64,000 bases of DNA, from positions 28,674,579-28,738,578 of the forward strand of contig NC_085876.1 of NCBI RefSeq assembly GCF_034702125.1, written 5' to 3'. Source of the DNA: Engraulis encrasicolus (lineage: Eukaryota > Chordata > Actinopteri > Clupeiformes > Engraulidae). Positions 12,490 to 25,854 of this stretch are shown here, piece by piece (position 1 is the stretch's first letter; each line of letters opens with the position of its first letter). The notes under the pieces were generated by a model, which had not been told where the DNA came from, did not search any database, and saw only the letters and a program-made list of their open reading frames with translations. A program made the translations under genes and the position numbers.

Positions 12490-14700
12490 TTTCTGGTGCT
12501 GAGGTGTCACTCACACGCACGACACAAAATCACGCTGGACAGCTGGGGCCACCCTTGAGAGAAAACCATATGTCAGAACGGTTTTTCTTATTAAAACGTA
12601 TGACGATTTGGTCATTTTTCAGGGCTTTGTCCTTGTGTTGTGAGAAAAAAATATTAGCACGATACATAGATATTTATTTTAATATTGAACAGCATAGGGA
12701 ATATTATGTTTGTGTGCCATCCACGTCTAAGGCCAGGCATTTGCATGAAACATGAAACGTTTTATTATCATTATTATCATTTGAAACAAATGGATTCAAC
12801 CAGGAAGCTGGCATGGCATACTATTTCATGCAATGGAATACCAAACAGCATCAAATCAAACTCAGCAAAAACACACAGGTGTTGTGAGTTCGTCCCAGGC
12901 TGGTTTCACTATTTGCATATATGTTAAGTCATGCATGATGATATTAGCATACACTTGTTTCTCTGTATTCCCAAAGGTGCTCTCCATTTGTGTCCACTAA
13001 ACGCAAGTCAGAAACTGGCCCAAAGTTAGTGCCACCAGAGAAAAAGACATTCCCTGATTTGGTCCAAAATTTGAATGTAATTTCTTTCTTTCTTTCTTTC
13101 TTTTTAAAGTCAGGTCTTGGTCTTGGTCATGGTCATGCTTCACCAGATTCTTGCTGGCTAGATGTGAGTGCACCCAGAGGGGTTGAGAACATGTGTCCGC
13201 CGACTGTTCAACACTGTCAATTCAAATTGATCTGAAAACACACGTTTAGATTTCTTGATATTGTCAAGGGCATGCAGTTCTTCGGAGGGCTTGTCACTTT
13301 CACTGTCGATCGAATTGAATGCGAACCTACATCAAAGCCTCTCTCAGGGAAACCTCCCTTCACCTCTACAGACACCTGTGTGTATGTGTTTTAGACAGAC
13401 TGACAGAAATACACTATACGCAACACATAGATTTTCTGCTTCTTCAATACATTCTGACAAGACGTCATTCCTTTGTATTTGGTTTAATCGATTTGGTCAC
13501 ATCTCATTGTGGAACCATGGTGATGAAAAATGCACAAAAGAAAATCACACATTTCAAGTTGGACTTGTGGTAATACATTTAATCAATTCTGTGAAATTGG
13601 ACAGCTTTTGATGGGTGTGTAATTTGCAACTCTCTCATATGCAGAAACAAAATCAATATCATAAGTTAGTCCTCAGGCCTTGTTCATGTTCAAGCTCAAG
13701 TGCCTTCACATCCGCCTTCTCTGCCTTAGTAGTCACATATGTAAATGCATGCATGTATGCAAAGACCTCCCCCAACCACTAACCACCCACGCCATTCCTG
13801 CACATCGCACACACAAACACATGGCTATTAGCAAACATTAACATATGCATACCCCCATTAGGGGCCCAACGCATGACAACTCGGATGTTAGAATGCACAA
13901 GCCCCTTCAACTGATTCCCAAAAGGCCTCTAAAACACACGACACACTCGACTAGCAATGGCAAGGCAAATTAGACTACTAAATGAGATTCAAATGATGCC
14001 CTGAACTACCAGTTAGCCTTTGTATAATGAACAGGGCCATTTGGGTTAAACAAAGACATGGAGGAAAAACAAGGTTGTAATGTGTTTGGCCCTAACAAGG
14101 TCACATGCAAATGGTTAGAGTGGTTATAAGTGTGCGAATGTTTGTCCGCATATAAGTATCCGTATATATATGCAGATGTTTGTATGTCTGTAACACAGAT
14201 TATTTTTCATCTGTTTATGAATAAACACGGCATGGAGAGACACTTAAACACCATTGTGACAGGTGCATTTTACTCCCTAAAATGGATATTTTTTAAAAAA
14301 CAGAGTTTTTAGGGATGTCGAAAACAGTTTTCACGTGTAGGCCTAAACAACACCATACATTTACAAAAGATATCCATATTCATTTCAGGATCTTATAAAT
14401 AAGAGGAAAAATGTTTTGACAGGATGTTGGACAAGATGTACAGAGCTCTGTGTTTCCAAATTTCTGATATCAGTTATCATGGAGGGAGGGTGTCACTGCC
14501 TCTGTAAAACTAAATCACATGCAGTAACAGTGTTATTATTGCATTATGTACTGTATTTTTGATGTTTTAGTCATATTCATGCTTACATGTTTGTGTTTAA
14601 GAGATATGGACTGGGATGGAGAATAACAGCAAATGGGAACAAAGAAGAGAACGCAGAGGATGCACGCACAAATGGCACAATGGCACAGGTGATGGACAAA
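12490..14700. other. Non-coding stretch
   Basis: AT-richer DNA with a short (TTTC)n at 13082-13104. No gene supported; the 118-codon frame at 13255 has no recognisable features. Confidence 0.5.
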
Positions 14701-14707
14701 ATAAAAT

Positions 14708-14875
14708 AACTGAAAGGATGAATGTTAATGCGGCCAGATTTATTCGCACAATGTTTCGGACTTCAGCCCTTCTTCAAGTGCACCGTTGCACTTGAAGAAG
14801 GACTGAGGTCTGAAACGTCGTGCCAATGAATCTGGGAGCATTAACAGTGTTGCGGACATTCATCCCTTTACTTCA
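14708..14875. repeat. ~168-bp inverted repeat with decayed hammerhead-like cores
   Basis: GAAAGGATGAATGTTAATGC faces GCATTAACAGTG..TTCATCCCTTT; the centre has GCACTTGAAGAAGG and its reverse. The cores read TTGAAGA..GAAA, with C replaced by T at the first core position, so they are probably inactive. Same architecture as 40132-40318. Confidence 0.65.
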
Positions 14876-15542
14876 ACAAAGAAGAGTAGCCTATAATCAT
14901 TACAAAACCTCCATCACAATGTTGTCATCACAAACCTTTTGATTACTAAAAACAACCCAATTTTAACTGCCTTGAATTATACCAACACAACCGTAGTATC
15001 CATATCTATTTTAGATTGAAGAGACACATGATCAAGGTCAAGTTCAGCATTTTCAGCATTGTACATGAAGTCTGGTCATGTGTTTTTGAGATCATGTGTT
15101 AAGTAGTTGACATGTTAACAGATGAGTACTAAAATGAGGTGAAACTTCTTATAGATTCAGAACAGTTGTTAAAGGTAAAGCTTTACTCAAATAAAGTCTT
15201 AAGCTTAGGATGGTGAGGGATGTCACGGTACCACGGATTCATTGTCATACCCGGACAAATTTGATCATCCTTATATTTTATTTGGTCACCTATGTAAACA
15301 AACAACAACAACAACAACAACAAAAAATATATATAGGCCTATAAAAAAGGCTACCAATATGATCAAATGTTAGCCTATATATTGTCATCATACTAGGTAA
15401 ATCTGGCTGTATGTAACGTGAAGTGAGATACAGAATGCACTTTAGACATTTTATTCGGTATCTTAACAAGTTAAGACAAAATTGTTAATATTTAAGAAGA
15501 AAAGATCCGGTGGTAAATTATATTAAGACGATCATTTATTGC

Positions 15543-15853
15543 AGTCATGGGTGAGCGGTTAGGGCGTCAGACTTGCATCCCAGAGGTTGCCGGTTCGACT
15601 CCCGACCCGCCAGGTTGGTGGGGGGAGTAATCAACCAGTGCTCTCCCCCATCCTCCTCCATGACTGAGGTACCCTGAGCATGGTACCGTCCCACCGCACT
15701 GCTCCCCATGGGGCGCCACTGAGGGCTGCCCCCTTGCACGGGTGAGGCATAAATGGAATTTCGTTGTGTGCAGTGTTCACTTGTGTTCACTTGTGTGCTG
15801 TGGAGTGCTGTGTCACAATGACAATGGGAGTTGGAGTTTCCCAATGGGCTTTC
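15543..15853 (+). mobile_element. tRNA-derived SINE, family A, full-length
   Basis: tRNA-like head with an A-box-like GTGAGCGGTTAGGGCGTCAG and B box GGTTCGACTCC, then a unique body ending GACAATGGGAGTTGGAGTTT. Other copies in the window: 46568-46884 (minus), 56655-56785 (3' part) and 63892-64000. Confidence 0.8.
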
Positions 15854-16113
15854 ACGCTTTCATAAAACAGCTGCAGGGTGCTCCGGCTCTGGTGACACTG
15901 TCCTACTGTGAGTCACCTGCCAGCTGGTTCATGCCTATGGGGAGTTCCCTCTTAGAGTTATTTTCAGCTATCTTTATTGTGGGAAAAGATGAGGCGAAAT
16001 TATATTTCTTCTCGGTTAACTTTCCCCTAAGTCAGTCGTGAAGGTTCATCTGAGTCAACTGTTTGAGCCATATTGTTCAGTTAACAATGTTTATCACTTA
16101 TAAATCATACCAA

Positions 16114-16520
16114 TTAAAGGACCACTTCAGCCAATTTTATGCTGTTGTATTGCTCACACAACCCTTAACTTGTCATGATGCTGCATTATTTAGCTCAGCC
16201 GTTTCTGAGATCTCAGCTATTCTAATGGGGGCAGCTTTTGTTTACATTTTAAAAAATCTTACCATAGACCTACCCCAAATATTTTTTTCCAAAAGTTATC
16301 ACTGTTTGCCAGTTGTCTGCTGATGTTGCATAACCTTCTGGATGTTTTTGAGAATAAATCAAGATGTTTTTTTGAAATGTAAACAAGCACCTGCCCCCAT
16401 TACAATGACCAGGATCTCGGAAAAGGCTGAAGTTTAAAAAAAAAATCTCAGGTACTGACAAGTCCAGGGTAGTGTGAGCATTACAACTGCATGTTGAAAT
16501 TGGCTGAAGTTATCCTTTAA
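16114..16520. mobile_element. TTAA-flanked MITE, 407 bp
   Basis: Ends TTAA/AGGACCACTTCAGCCAATTT and AAATTGGCTGAAGTTATCCT/TTAA, giving ~20-bp terminal repeats with one gap. piggyBac-like target; internal sequence unrelated to the other TTAA elements here. Confidence 0.75.
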
Positions 16521-17205
16521 GCTCATGCATTATGTAAACGAGGCTGCTTCTCGTATATTAGAGAAGTGGTGTGCTTTCAATAAGTGATGAAATTACACAA
16601 ATTGTAGACATAGGCACACATAGGCATCCATGCCTTGTTACTAAATGAAAAATGTTTTCCTGCCCATGTGATTAACGTGGATGGATGGCTGGCTGGCCCA
16701 TGTTTTTGTCCAAGCTTTGAGGGGAACTCTCCCTAACAATGACAACAACAACAAAAAAAACTTTTCTGAACTTTCTAAATGAGATTCCAAACTCTGAGAT
16801 GTGTTTTGTAATGGAGCCAAGAAAACTCTTTCGAGAGAAAAAGTCTTCTAAAGGATCACTAATCTCCGAAAAAAAAGATTTTTGGATTTGAGCTGCCTGT
16901 TGTACGAGCCCCTCTTTGAAACGCCTCTGCCTCTGTGAGCCAGCGAAAAAGCAAGCAAGCAAGCAAACGGTGGGTGTTAGCAAAGGCTTAGCGTTTCCAG
17001 AGTTTAAAAAAAAGAAATAAATATTCACTGTGAGGGCCAAGGGATTCTTCTCGGGGTTTTGGGTTTTGAAGAGGCGAGGCTGGGAAACTGGGCAGGCAGA
17101 AAATGGGAGAGAGCTTTTTATCCCCTCCATCATCCCAGTTTGTCTTGGCACCATGCCCATCGTCGTAATGGGAACGTTTACCAGGCCCTTAACACTGCCA
17201 ATGAG

Positions 17206-17240
17206 TCTGTGTGCGTGTGCACGTGTGTGTGCGTGTGCGT

Positions 17241-17285
<45 letters not shown>

Positions 17286-17299
17286 TGCATACGTGTGTG

Positions 17300-17369
<70 letters not shown>

Positions 17370-17376
17370 AATGCAT

Positions 17377-17475
<99 letters not shown>

Positions 17476-17554
17476 CCTGAATGTGAATTGTGACGAAGTG
17501 TATGTGTTTGTGTGTGTGAGTGTGATGGGTACGCTGAATGTAAAGTGTAATGAA

Positions 17555-17608
<54 letters not shown>
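17206..17608 (+). repeat. Compound (TG)n region
   Basis: Long TG arrays broken by two related ACGAGTGCATACGTG / AGAATGCATACGTG spacers, then a unique 80-bp gap and a further TG array (17558-17608). Confidence 0.95.
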
Positions 17609-18034
17609 CTGTGCGTGTGCATGCGCGCGTCTATGTGTGCGTTTGGTGGGGCGGCACCCTGAGTGTGAAGAGCGTGTTGTGAGGCTGTCGTCACCTCAGT
17701 GCGCTAGTTGCTAGCGGGCCCCTCTCTGATCCCATTAGATCCACAATGGCCACACAGTTAACCGTGGCAACGATCACAAGGCTAATCCGAGCTAGCATTC
17801 AGGCCCTCACGCCAGCCTCCACACCACAGCTTTCACAAGCTGTTGACTCTATTATTAATGCAAAGGCAGGGGAGAAAAAAAGGAGGGAAGGAGAAATGAG
17901 AGAAGAAAACGGTGACAGTTGTAGGCATGTGGATCATCTGTAGTGTGCAAGATAGTGACAGGATAGTGATTGAGAAGGATATTGACATACATTCAAAAAG
18001 ATATATAAATCATAAAACATTATCGTTAAAATTG

Positions 18035-18361
18035 TTAAAGGTGCACTGTGTAGGATGTGGCCAGAATGGGTACTGCAACTGTGCTGCCTATTGCCAAATT
18101 GGATCTTTTCATTAATATTTACTAAATAATAAACCAATAAGTACTAGTATAACCAAAATACAGCAATTTTCGCCTCTAAAAATGGCTATTTCTTGACATT
18201 CAAAATGGGGGACCATGGAGAAAAATGCAATTTTCCCAGTCATAATTAATACTTAGAATTTGATGGTGGTGGTAAGTATTGGTTAAAAAAATAACACTTG
18301 TGAATGGGCAGCGTGAATTCTTGAAATTAACTACTAAATATATTGCACAGTGCACGTTTAA
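18035..18361. mobile_element. TTAA-flanked MITE, 327 bp
   Basis: Ends TTAA/AGGTGCACTGTGTAGGAT and CAGTGCACGT/TTAA, the inside sharing CTGCCTATTGCCAAATT and AAAATGGCTATTT with 31752-32115. Same family, different subfamily. Confidence 0.75.
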
Positions 18362-18589
18362 GGCCGTTTTTGTCATTACTGAGTGACCAAAACATTTTTA
18401 AAAGTAGCTTTTAGTTAATTTTGGGGATTTGAAAATCACAATGTGTGCTTTGGGTTGGCATGTGCGTTGATGACTTTCAGATTTGGACATTAAAGTAAAG
18501 AGAAAGGAGGGAGACAATCTTCTGTCTGACTTCAGTAAAATCAACAGACGGTTTCAACGGTGAGGGTTTGATGTTCATTGTTCTCAGGG

Positions 18590-18735
18590 AGGCCGACAGT
18601 GGGGGACAAAAGGGGCCAGTTGTCCCTGGCCCAGGAAAAGGCAGGGCCCAGAATTGAGTCCTCATTAGACTGTATTTATTGGGTGGGAGGGCTTTCAGAT
18701 CACTTTGCCCTGGGCCCAACCAAAGTTGTCAGTGG
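18590..18735 (+). repeat. Dispersed GC-rich repeat, copy 2
   Basis: AGAATTGAGTCCTCATTAGA..GGGCCCAACCAAAGTTGTC, the clearest match to copy 1. A worn GGGGGCCCTAGG-rich zone follows to about 19080. Confidence 0.7.
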
Positions 18736-20059
18736 CCATGGGACAGGGCTGGATCAAGATGAGCCCCTAGGCCCTGAGCCCCTAGGCTACCGGTTGCTGC
18801 AGGCCCCCCTGGAAGGCAACAAATTTACATCGACAGTGTCATAATCACAAGCTGGCAAATCAGGATAACAGGTCTGTCAACTGTACTCAACATGACATGC
18901 ATTTTCAGTATTGTATCTTGTCACAATTCTGCAATTTTCCACTTTTGGCCAATTAGGGGCCCCCTGGCAGATGGGGGGCCCTAGGCTGCTGCCATATCTA
19001 GCCTGTGCGTTAATCTGGCCCTGTGCATTGGGTGGGGGGGCCTTTCAGATGACTTTGCCCTGGGCCGGACCAAAGTGAGAGGGGTCCTTTATGATCTGGT
19101 CAGCTTTCCTGACCACTGCACCAGTGTACAGCTCAGATAGGGAGGGTTGAGGTGAGCCAGTAATTTTGATAGCCTGGTTCACTATGCGTGACAGTAATGT
19201 CTAATGCCAATTAAGTTGTTCCAGGAGGATATACTGTATTGAAGGTAATGACTGATTCAATGAGGGAGCACTACACTAAGGTCAGAGTGTCCTTGCTGAC
19301 TTGAAATGTCCTGAGTTTCCTGAGTAGGTGAAGGCGTTAGGGACTGACCAGGGATTCCCAAACTTAACCATTTACAGCCATAGTCCATGTCTGTGTGTCC
19401 GGACCCCATTCGCATATATAAAATAACAACAATAGTAGTAATATTCAGAGATGCAACAGATTATAATAATGCTGTTATAATGAATATTGTTTTGGTTATT
19501 TTTGGCTTTTTTATATAGATTAATTATTCAACTAACTTGCCGCGGACCCCCTAGCACCCCTTTGGGGCCCCTACTTTGAAAACAACTGATATAGACAATG
19601 GGCTGTGTCAAGAACGTTATAGTATAGGCTAATACTAAAGATGGTTTGTACTGTATGTGTGAGGGGCCAGTTTAGGCCAAAGATGCCCAGGTGGCTTTTT
19701 TGTCCGACCCGCCAGTCCTGCAGGTGCAGCGGGATCCTGTAGCCTTTTGCAGAACTCTTGGCATACCATACATACAGTAATAACACAGTCATTATGCTTT
19801 TATGGCCCAACCGTATATAAGCACAATCAAACAAATTACATTGAACTGAAGGGTCCTCAGCAGCAGAGTGCAGATAACACATCATAAAATGTGCATATGT
19901 GCAAAGAAATACACTAATAAAAACATCCACCAGCAGTAAAGGAGTGTAATAGGAAGGAGATCAGTGTACAGTAAAATGCACAAGTTGTCTTTAATATCAG
20001 ATGGAGTGTCACTGCAGTGGGATGGGGCAGCAGCTGCAAAAGGTCTTCACACAGGGAAG

Positions 20060-20200
20060 CCAACAGAGGGGGCCAAAGGGGTCAGTTGTTCCGGGCCCAG
20101 GATTGGAGCACTGCATTGTAGGCTATGTAATTGAATGGATAGAGGGGGGCTTTCAGATGTCTTGCGCCAAAGGCGGCCAAAGCTGTCAGTTGCCTTGGGT
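20060..20200 (+). repeat. Dispersed GC-rich repeat, copy 3
   Basis: GGGCCAAAGGGGTCAGTTG..GGGCTTTCAGATGTCTTGCG..GGCCAAAGCTGTCAG. It lies about 160 bp left of the foldback element. Confidence 0.65.
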
Positions 20201-20755
20201 CGACCAATCATTGCACAGACTAAAAGAAAGCGTGTTCGTCCAATTCTGAGTTGGTGTACCATCCGAAAGTACAGTAGTATGTTCTTTATTTGTTCTATGT
20301 GTTTTATATAACCAACACAGTCAGCATGAATGAATGAATTAGTCAAGCTGATGGGTGATTTGATCGTGCACTTTTGAGTAAAAGCATGAAAATCGGTACA
20401 CATATCCTTCTTGGTATGCTGATTAATATTAGCGTTGGAGGCGTCGCGAAAAATTCTGCGTTTTCAAGATGGCCGCCAAATCCAATATGGCCGACCCATA
20501 TTAATGAATCTACCTGACACTTTGTAGTAAAAGCATGAAAATCGGTACACATATCCTTCTTGATATGCTGATTAACATTAGCATTGGAGGCGTCATGGAA
20601 AATTTATAAATTTTCAAGATGGCCGCCAAATCCAATATGGCCAATTCATATTTATGAATCTACCTATCTACCTAACACTTGGTAGTAAAGGCATGAAAAT
20701 CGGTACACATATCCTTCTTGATATGCTGATTAATATTAGCATTGGAGGAGTCACA

Positions 20756-22262
20756 AATCATCATCATCATCATCATCATCAGCTTTATTCCAGACTCAAG
20801 GTCCATTATCAACAAATACAACACAATACAGAACATTAAAAAAACATACAAAACACACTTATAAAAGACACTTGTACCAGTGTTTCCACATGTATGACTG
20901 GTATCGCACTGCACTAAGCGCCGGATTTGACAGCAGCATAATAATTTGATTACATGAGCCATCCAGTCTACAAATAAATTTATACATCAAATTCCTCAAC
21001 AATGCATGAAATGTGTTGACCCCTAGACCACAAAACAATTCACTAGCACTGCTCCACCTGGGCTTCTTAAGCAGTATGCGCAGACCATCATTATATGCAA
21101 CCTGGAGTTTCTGTAAGCTACCCTTTTTATACTTAGTCCACAAGGGGGCAGTATACAGAGGGGTGCAGTATGCCTTGAACAGGCTAATTTTCACACTATC
21201 AGTGCACCAGTGAAACTTCCTTATCAGCATGTTAGCTTGTGCATATAACATGCGGCGCTGCCTGTAGATGTCATCGTCATCACTCATTTGGTCATTAATT
21301 ATATGTCCCAAATATTTTGTTTTGTCACTTACAGGTAAAACCTGCCCCGCCAAATAAAAAGAAGGAAAAGTGAGGTCCTTGTCCCCCTTGCTTTTACATA
21401 AGAGCACCACACTTTTCTTGCAGTTGTATTTAACATCATAAGTCAAACCATAATTTGAACATACATGTAGCATTTCTTGAAGACCAGTACTGCTGGGAGA
21501 GAATATGGCTAAGTCATCAGCATACATGAGATGGTTTAGCAGTGCATTCCCAACCATGCATCCTGTCCTACAGGCCCTTAGTTGCTCAGACAGGTCATTC
21601 ATATAAATATTGAAGAGAGCGGGAGAGAGTAAACCACCCTGCCGAACCCCATTTCCCACCCCAAATGGTGTAGAGAGCACCTCACCCCATTTGACCTGCA
21701 TGGTCTGGTTGGCATACCAGTATGACAGGATCCTAATTATGGTGCAGGGGACACCCCTCTGTCTGAGTTTTAGAAACAATTTAAAATGATTAATTCTATC
21801 GAATGCCTTGGAAGCATCAATGAAACAGATTAAAATGGAGGAATTCTGTGATCGGTACCTCTCCACCAACTCCTTAAGAGCATATATACACTGATCAGTG
21901 GCATGTTTCGGCTTAAAGCCAAATTGATTATCAGATGTGCCAATATATTTATCAAGTCTATCCAGCAGGATCCTTTCCAGGACCTTGGATAGCACACTGG
22001 CAAGTGCGATAGGCCTATAGTTATCCAGGCTCCCCACCTTACCCGCCTTGTCCTTAATCACAGGTACCAGTGTCACAGACAGCATGGTGTGAGGCAAGGT
22101 GCCGTGGATCATGAGTCCTGTGAAGCATATTGCTAGAAGAGTGGCAGCTCTAGGGCTAGCAAGCTTGAGATGCTCAGCGGTTATCATATCCTGCCCACTA
22201 GCTTTATTATCCGCTAACTGTGTGATAGCATGCTGGATATCCCTACATGTTATACCCACATT
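20756..22262 (-). mobile_element. 5'-truncated LINE (CR1/L2/Rex1-like) inserted in the foldback arm
   Basis: A non-LTR retrotransposon fragment: open RT frame, short 3' UTR with GGAATAAAGC, then a (TGA)n tail at 20756-20780, the microsatellite 3' end typical of this superclade. It splits one ~150-bp sub-repeat (GGAGGAGTCACAAA before, AAAAAAGTAATCG after), with ACAAA at both edges as a possible short target duplication. Confidence 0.85.
20859..22259 (-). CDS. LINE reverse transcriptase, C-terminal two-thirds of ORF2
   Basis: 466 codons open without a stop. RT motifs include CFIDASKAFDRINHFKL, a GGLLSPALFNIYMNDLSE block, YADDLAIFSPS (catalytic YADD) and KTKYLGHIIN, followed by the usual post-RT region with LPLWTKYKKG-like spacing and a C-terminal tail ending HWYKCLL. 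The N-terminal endonuclease domain is missing because of 5' truncation; the first Met is internal and not a real start. The intact frame suggests a fairly recent insertion. It belongs to the jockey superclade (CR1/L2/Rex1-like); exact family not resolved. Confidence 0.85.
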   Translation of the reverse strand: MGITCRDIQHAITQLADNKASGQDMITAEHLKLASPRAATLLAICFTGLMIHGTLPHTMLSVTLVPVIKDKAGKVGSLDNYRPIALASVLSKVLERILLDRLDKYIGTSDNQFGFKPKHATDQCIYALKELVERYRSQNSSILICFIDASKAFDRINHFKLFLKLRQRGVPCTIIRILSYWYANQTMQVKWGEVLSTPFGVGNGVRQGGLLSPALFNIYMNDLSEQLRACRTGCMVGNALLNHLMYADDLAIFSPSSTGLQEMLHVCSNYGLTYDVKYNCKKSVVLLCKSKGDKDLTFPSFYLAGQVLPVSDKTKYLGHIINDQMSDDDDIYRQRRMLYAQANMLIRKFHWCTDSVKISLFKAYCTPLYTAPLWTKYKKGSLQKLQVAYNDGLRILLKKPRWSSASELFCGLGVNTFHALLRNLMYKFICRLDGSCNQIIMLLSNPALSAVRYQSYMWKHWYKCLL

Positions 22263-22705
22263 ATCATTACAAAAAAGTAATCGTTTTCAAGATGGCCGCC
22301 AAGCATGAAAATCGGTACACATCTCCTTGATATGCTGATTAATATTAGCATTGGAGGCGTCGCGGGGAAAAAAATAATTGTTTTCAAGATGGCCGCCAAA
22401 TCAAATATGGCCAGCCCATATTAACTACCTGGTAATTTGTGGTAAAAGCATGACAATTGGTACACATAGTTACTTCTTTACATTAGATGCTTATTCATAT
22501 TAGGGGCCATGAACAAAAATCAAATATGACTGACCCATATTACAATACAATACATTGCAATATGTATTTATGTAGCACAGTATCACAACTATGAAGTTTA
22601 CTCAAAGCGCTTTGAAAAAAGACATACACGCATACATACACATTCACACACCAGCTGTGCACAGTGTGCAGACTGCCGTACGGCACCGGTTGTCACGCGA
22701 GACAC

Positions 22706-22860
<155 letters not shown>

Positions 22861-24949
22861 CCAAATCTTCACATCATTATCATGGTCTAGAAATGAATCC
22901 TAATACTGTACATGTAAACTTTTCACTCAAGTTATATTTTACATACCCTGAGTTGACTTTTTGATGGCCATCATGTTCCAACTGTGCCATTCACCATTTA
23001 TTCAAAGTTTATGTCAATCTTTTAATTAGGCATTATTGGCAGTTTGATTGATGTTGGCCATAGTATATACCATAGCCTGTGAAATCCTACTACTTAACAC
23101 AATTGTTCTGATCTGAAATGTAGCATGGATTCCATCCCTCAGTGAGGGCAACAGATCTTGGGGTGCAATCAGGAGAAAGAGTAGGGGTGTAAAGGCGATG
23201 GCTGCAGTTTGTTTGAATAGATACAACTGACATGATTGGATATGGGCTACACATGTGCCAAATACCACATTCTTAACGACCTATAAACTGCCATGGGCAA
23301 TCGTAAATCACAACTTTACTATGAGAAATTGCATAACCACCAGATTATATCACTTGTGAGATCAACTTGTGTTAACCAGGCAAGATATAAGCTTACCATA
23401 CAACTTGCATTGGGTGCAGGATTGCAGTTTGTTTGAAAACCTTGTGCAGCTAGAAGTAGTCATCAACTATTAGTTTCTTTGAAGTAAGCAATCATAACAA
23501 TGTCCATGAATTAACAAATCAAGTTAACTTTCTGTCTAGCAATCTTGAAATCCTGGCCCTTTTGGAATTTGTACAAGGCCTATGCAGTTATCACTAAGCG
23601 CTAGAGGTGCTGTACATCCCCTCAAAAGTCTTGGATTTGTACATAACGCTACTGCCATATTACCTATTTGAGGCCTCAAGAATGCAATCAGTGTACCGAT
23701 TGAAGAGTATTAGCAGAGAACATTTCATACATATCTGTCCATCTGTACAAAACCTATAATGCAAACAAAGTCAACAATCTTCAAAGTGTAAGGCTTTAAC
23801 ACTTAAGTTCATGTACCTATTATAGAGTGGTAGAACACAAGAGGTGGTGCAAACTCTTGCACCTATTCTAAAGTTATCACATTACAGAAAATAATCTATT
23901 GTGGTGGTGGCAGACACAGTTTGGGCAAAACCATAACATATGCATCACTTCATTTGATAACATGCCAATAATGTTTAATCCTTTTCAATGGTATTTTGTG
24001 AGTGTTAATTATATGCAATGCCAAAATATTTTTGTAGAAAAATATGTATTTTCTTATAAACACTATCTTAGTTGGCCATTTTGAAAATGTGTTTTTTTTC
24101 CCACAATGCCTCAATTTCTAATATTAATGAGCACATCAAGAAGTAAATGTGCACCAGTTTCCATGGTTTTACTAAAAGTGCCTGAAGGATTTATTAAAAT
24201 GCGTTTGCCATATTTGATTTGGCAGCCATCTTGAAATGTAAACTTTTTTATATGGGTGGCCATAATGGATGTGGCGGCCATCTTGAAAATACAGCATTTT
24301 TAGCAATGCCTCCAATGGTAATATTTATCAGCATATCAAGAATGATATGTGTACCAATTTTCATGCTTTTAATACCAAGTGTCAAGAAGATTCATTAACA
24401 TGGGTAGGCCATATTGGATTTTGCGTCCATCTTGAAAATGATAATTTTTTTGCAACGCCTCCAATGCTAATATTAATCAGCATATCAAGAATGATATATG
24501 TACCAATTTTCATGCTTTTAATACCAAGTGTCAGGTAGATTCATTAATATGGGTTGGCCATACTGGATTTGGCGGCCATCTTGAAAACAATGCATTTTTC
24601 GCTACATCTCCAATGCTAATATTAATCAGCATATCAAGAAGGATATGTGTACCGATTTTCATGCTTTCTCTACCAAATATCAGGTAGATTCATTAATATG
24701 GGTTGGCCATATTGAATTTGGCGGCCATCTTGAAAACAATTTTTTCGCGACGCCTCCAACGCTAACATTAATCAGCATATCAAGAAGGATATGTATACAG
24801 ATTTTCATGCTTTTACTCAAAAGTGCACGATAAGGCCCTTTTGTGTGTCCCATCCGCTGAACTAAATGATTTTATTTGACATCTTCAGTTCATACAAATA
24901 AAATAAATACATGATTGAGTTTCATATAAACCGCACCACATACTTAAAT

Positions 24950-25606
24950 AAAAAAAAAAAACAGAGTCAGGATAGCACAATAAAGCTCGAAAGCTTATTT
25001 CCATTGTGGTCCTTGGTGTTTAGTGGTGTTAATGGCAGCAGTTGTTAAAATGACAAGAGTAGCACTGGGACCAAACTAAAACTATAACACATTAAATACA
25101 TAGAATACACATAACACATATTTGTTCCACTGAAAGTACTATACTACACTGACTGATCTCTGAACCATTTTTTCAAAGCCCATTTAAAACCATCTAGGCT
25201 ATTGATCATCTTAATATTACCTGGTAACATATTCCACAAACTAGATGCAACATATAAAAATGAGTCCTTCCCTATTTTGGTATTGACTCTTGGGGGAACA
25301 AAATCTGTGGAACTCCCCCTAGTGGAGTAACTGTGGACATTCCTCACTCTATTAAAAAAGTTATTTAAGTATTTAGGGACATGCCCATTTACAATTTTGT
25401 GCACCATACTCAGCTCTATTTGAGAGACTCGGTCCTCAACTCTTAACCAACCCAAACGTTTAAAGTGGTGAGGATCAAGGTGAGTTCTAGGGTGCAGTCC
25501 CAAGATGGTCCTTACTAATTTATTTTGTGAGGTCTGGAGCTTATTTTTAAGCTGTTTAGTAATGCCATTGTACCAGGAGCAACATGCATAATCATAATAT
25601 GGTTCT
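24950..25606 (-). pseudogene. LINE ORF2 C-terminal fragment, second copy
   Basis: The minus strand encodes YYDYACCSWYNGITKQLKNK, then LGWLRVEDRVSQIELSMVHK, and ends LKKWFRDQSV (stop near 25144), the typical post-RT C-terminus of CR1/L2-type ORF2. The 3' UTR continues to about 24950. It is truncated 5' at about 25606. A different subfamily from the 20.8-22.3 kb copy, lying just outside the right end of the foldback element. Confidence 0.75.
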
Positions 25607-25854
25607 CATATAACCACCTCTACAGGCAAAACTCATATGATTGAATGACTGATGATGAAAGATTCTATTGATTTTAATTCAATGTATTATAATGTAAATG
25701 ATAGCCTCAAAACTTGTTGAGGAGCTGAAGGCACGATCACATGCATGGCCTAGGCATTGTGAAAAAATTGGGAAGTTTTTCTTCTTCAAAAATTCTTTAT
25801 AAATCCTTTTGCTTGGAGTGTTGCGACTGCCTGTAGAGGTGGTTATAAATGACC

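Noticed and set aside
13255..13611. 118-codon open frame
   Set aside because: No signal peptide, domain, splice sites or codon pattern supporting a gene; surroundings are plain AT-rich DNA.
15560..15605. Possible tRNA gene
   Set aside because: A and B boxes are present but the cloverleaf is not complete and the unit continues into a SINE body; same conclusion for heads at 38820, 46121, 50297 and 26345.
15545..15844. 99-codon frame resembling one at 46555-46878
   Set aside because: The similarity is because both are copies of SINE family A, not a protein family.
20343..20552. Repeated short frames beginning MCTDFHAF
   Set aside because: They follow the ~150-bp foldback sub-repeat and recur wherever it does.
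20859..22259. Host gene for a reverse transcriptase
   Set aside because: The 5' truncation, (TGA)n tail and position within another repeat show a LINE copy, not a domesticated gene.
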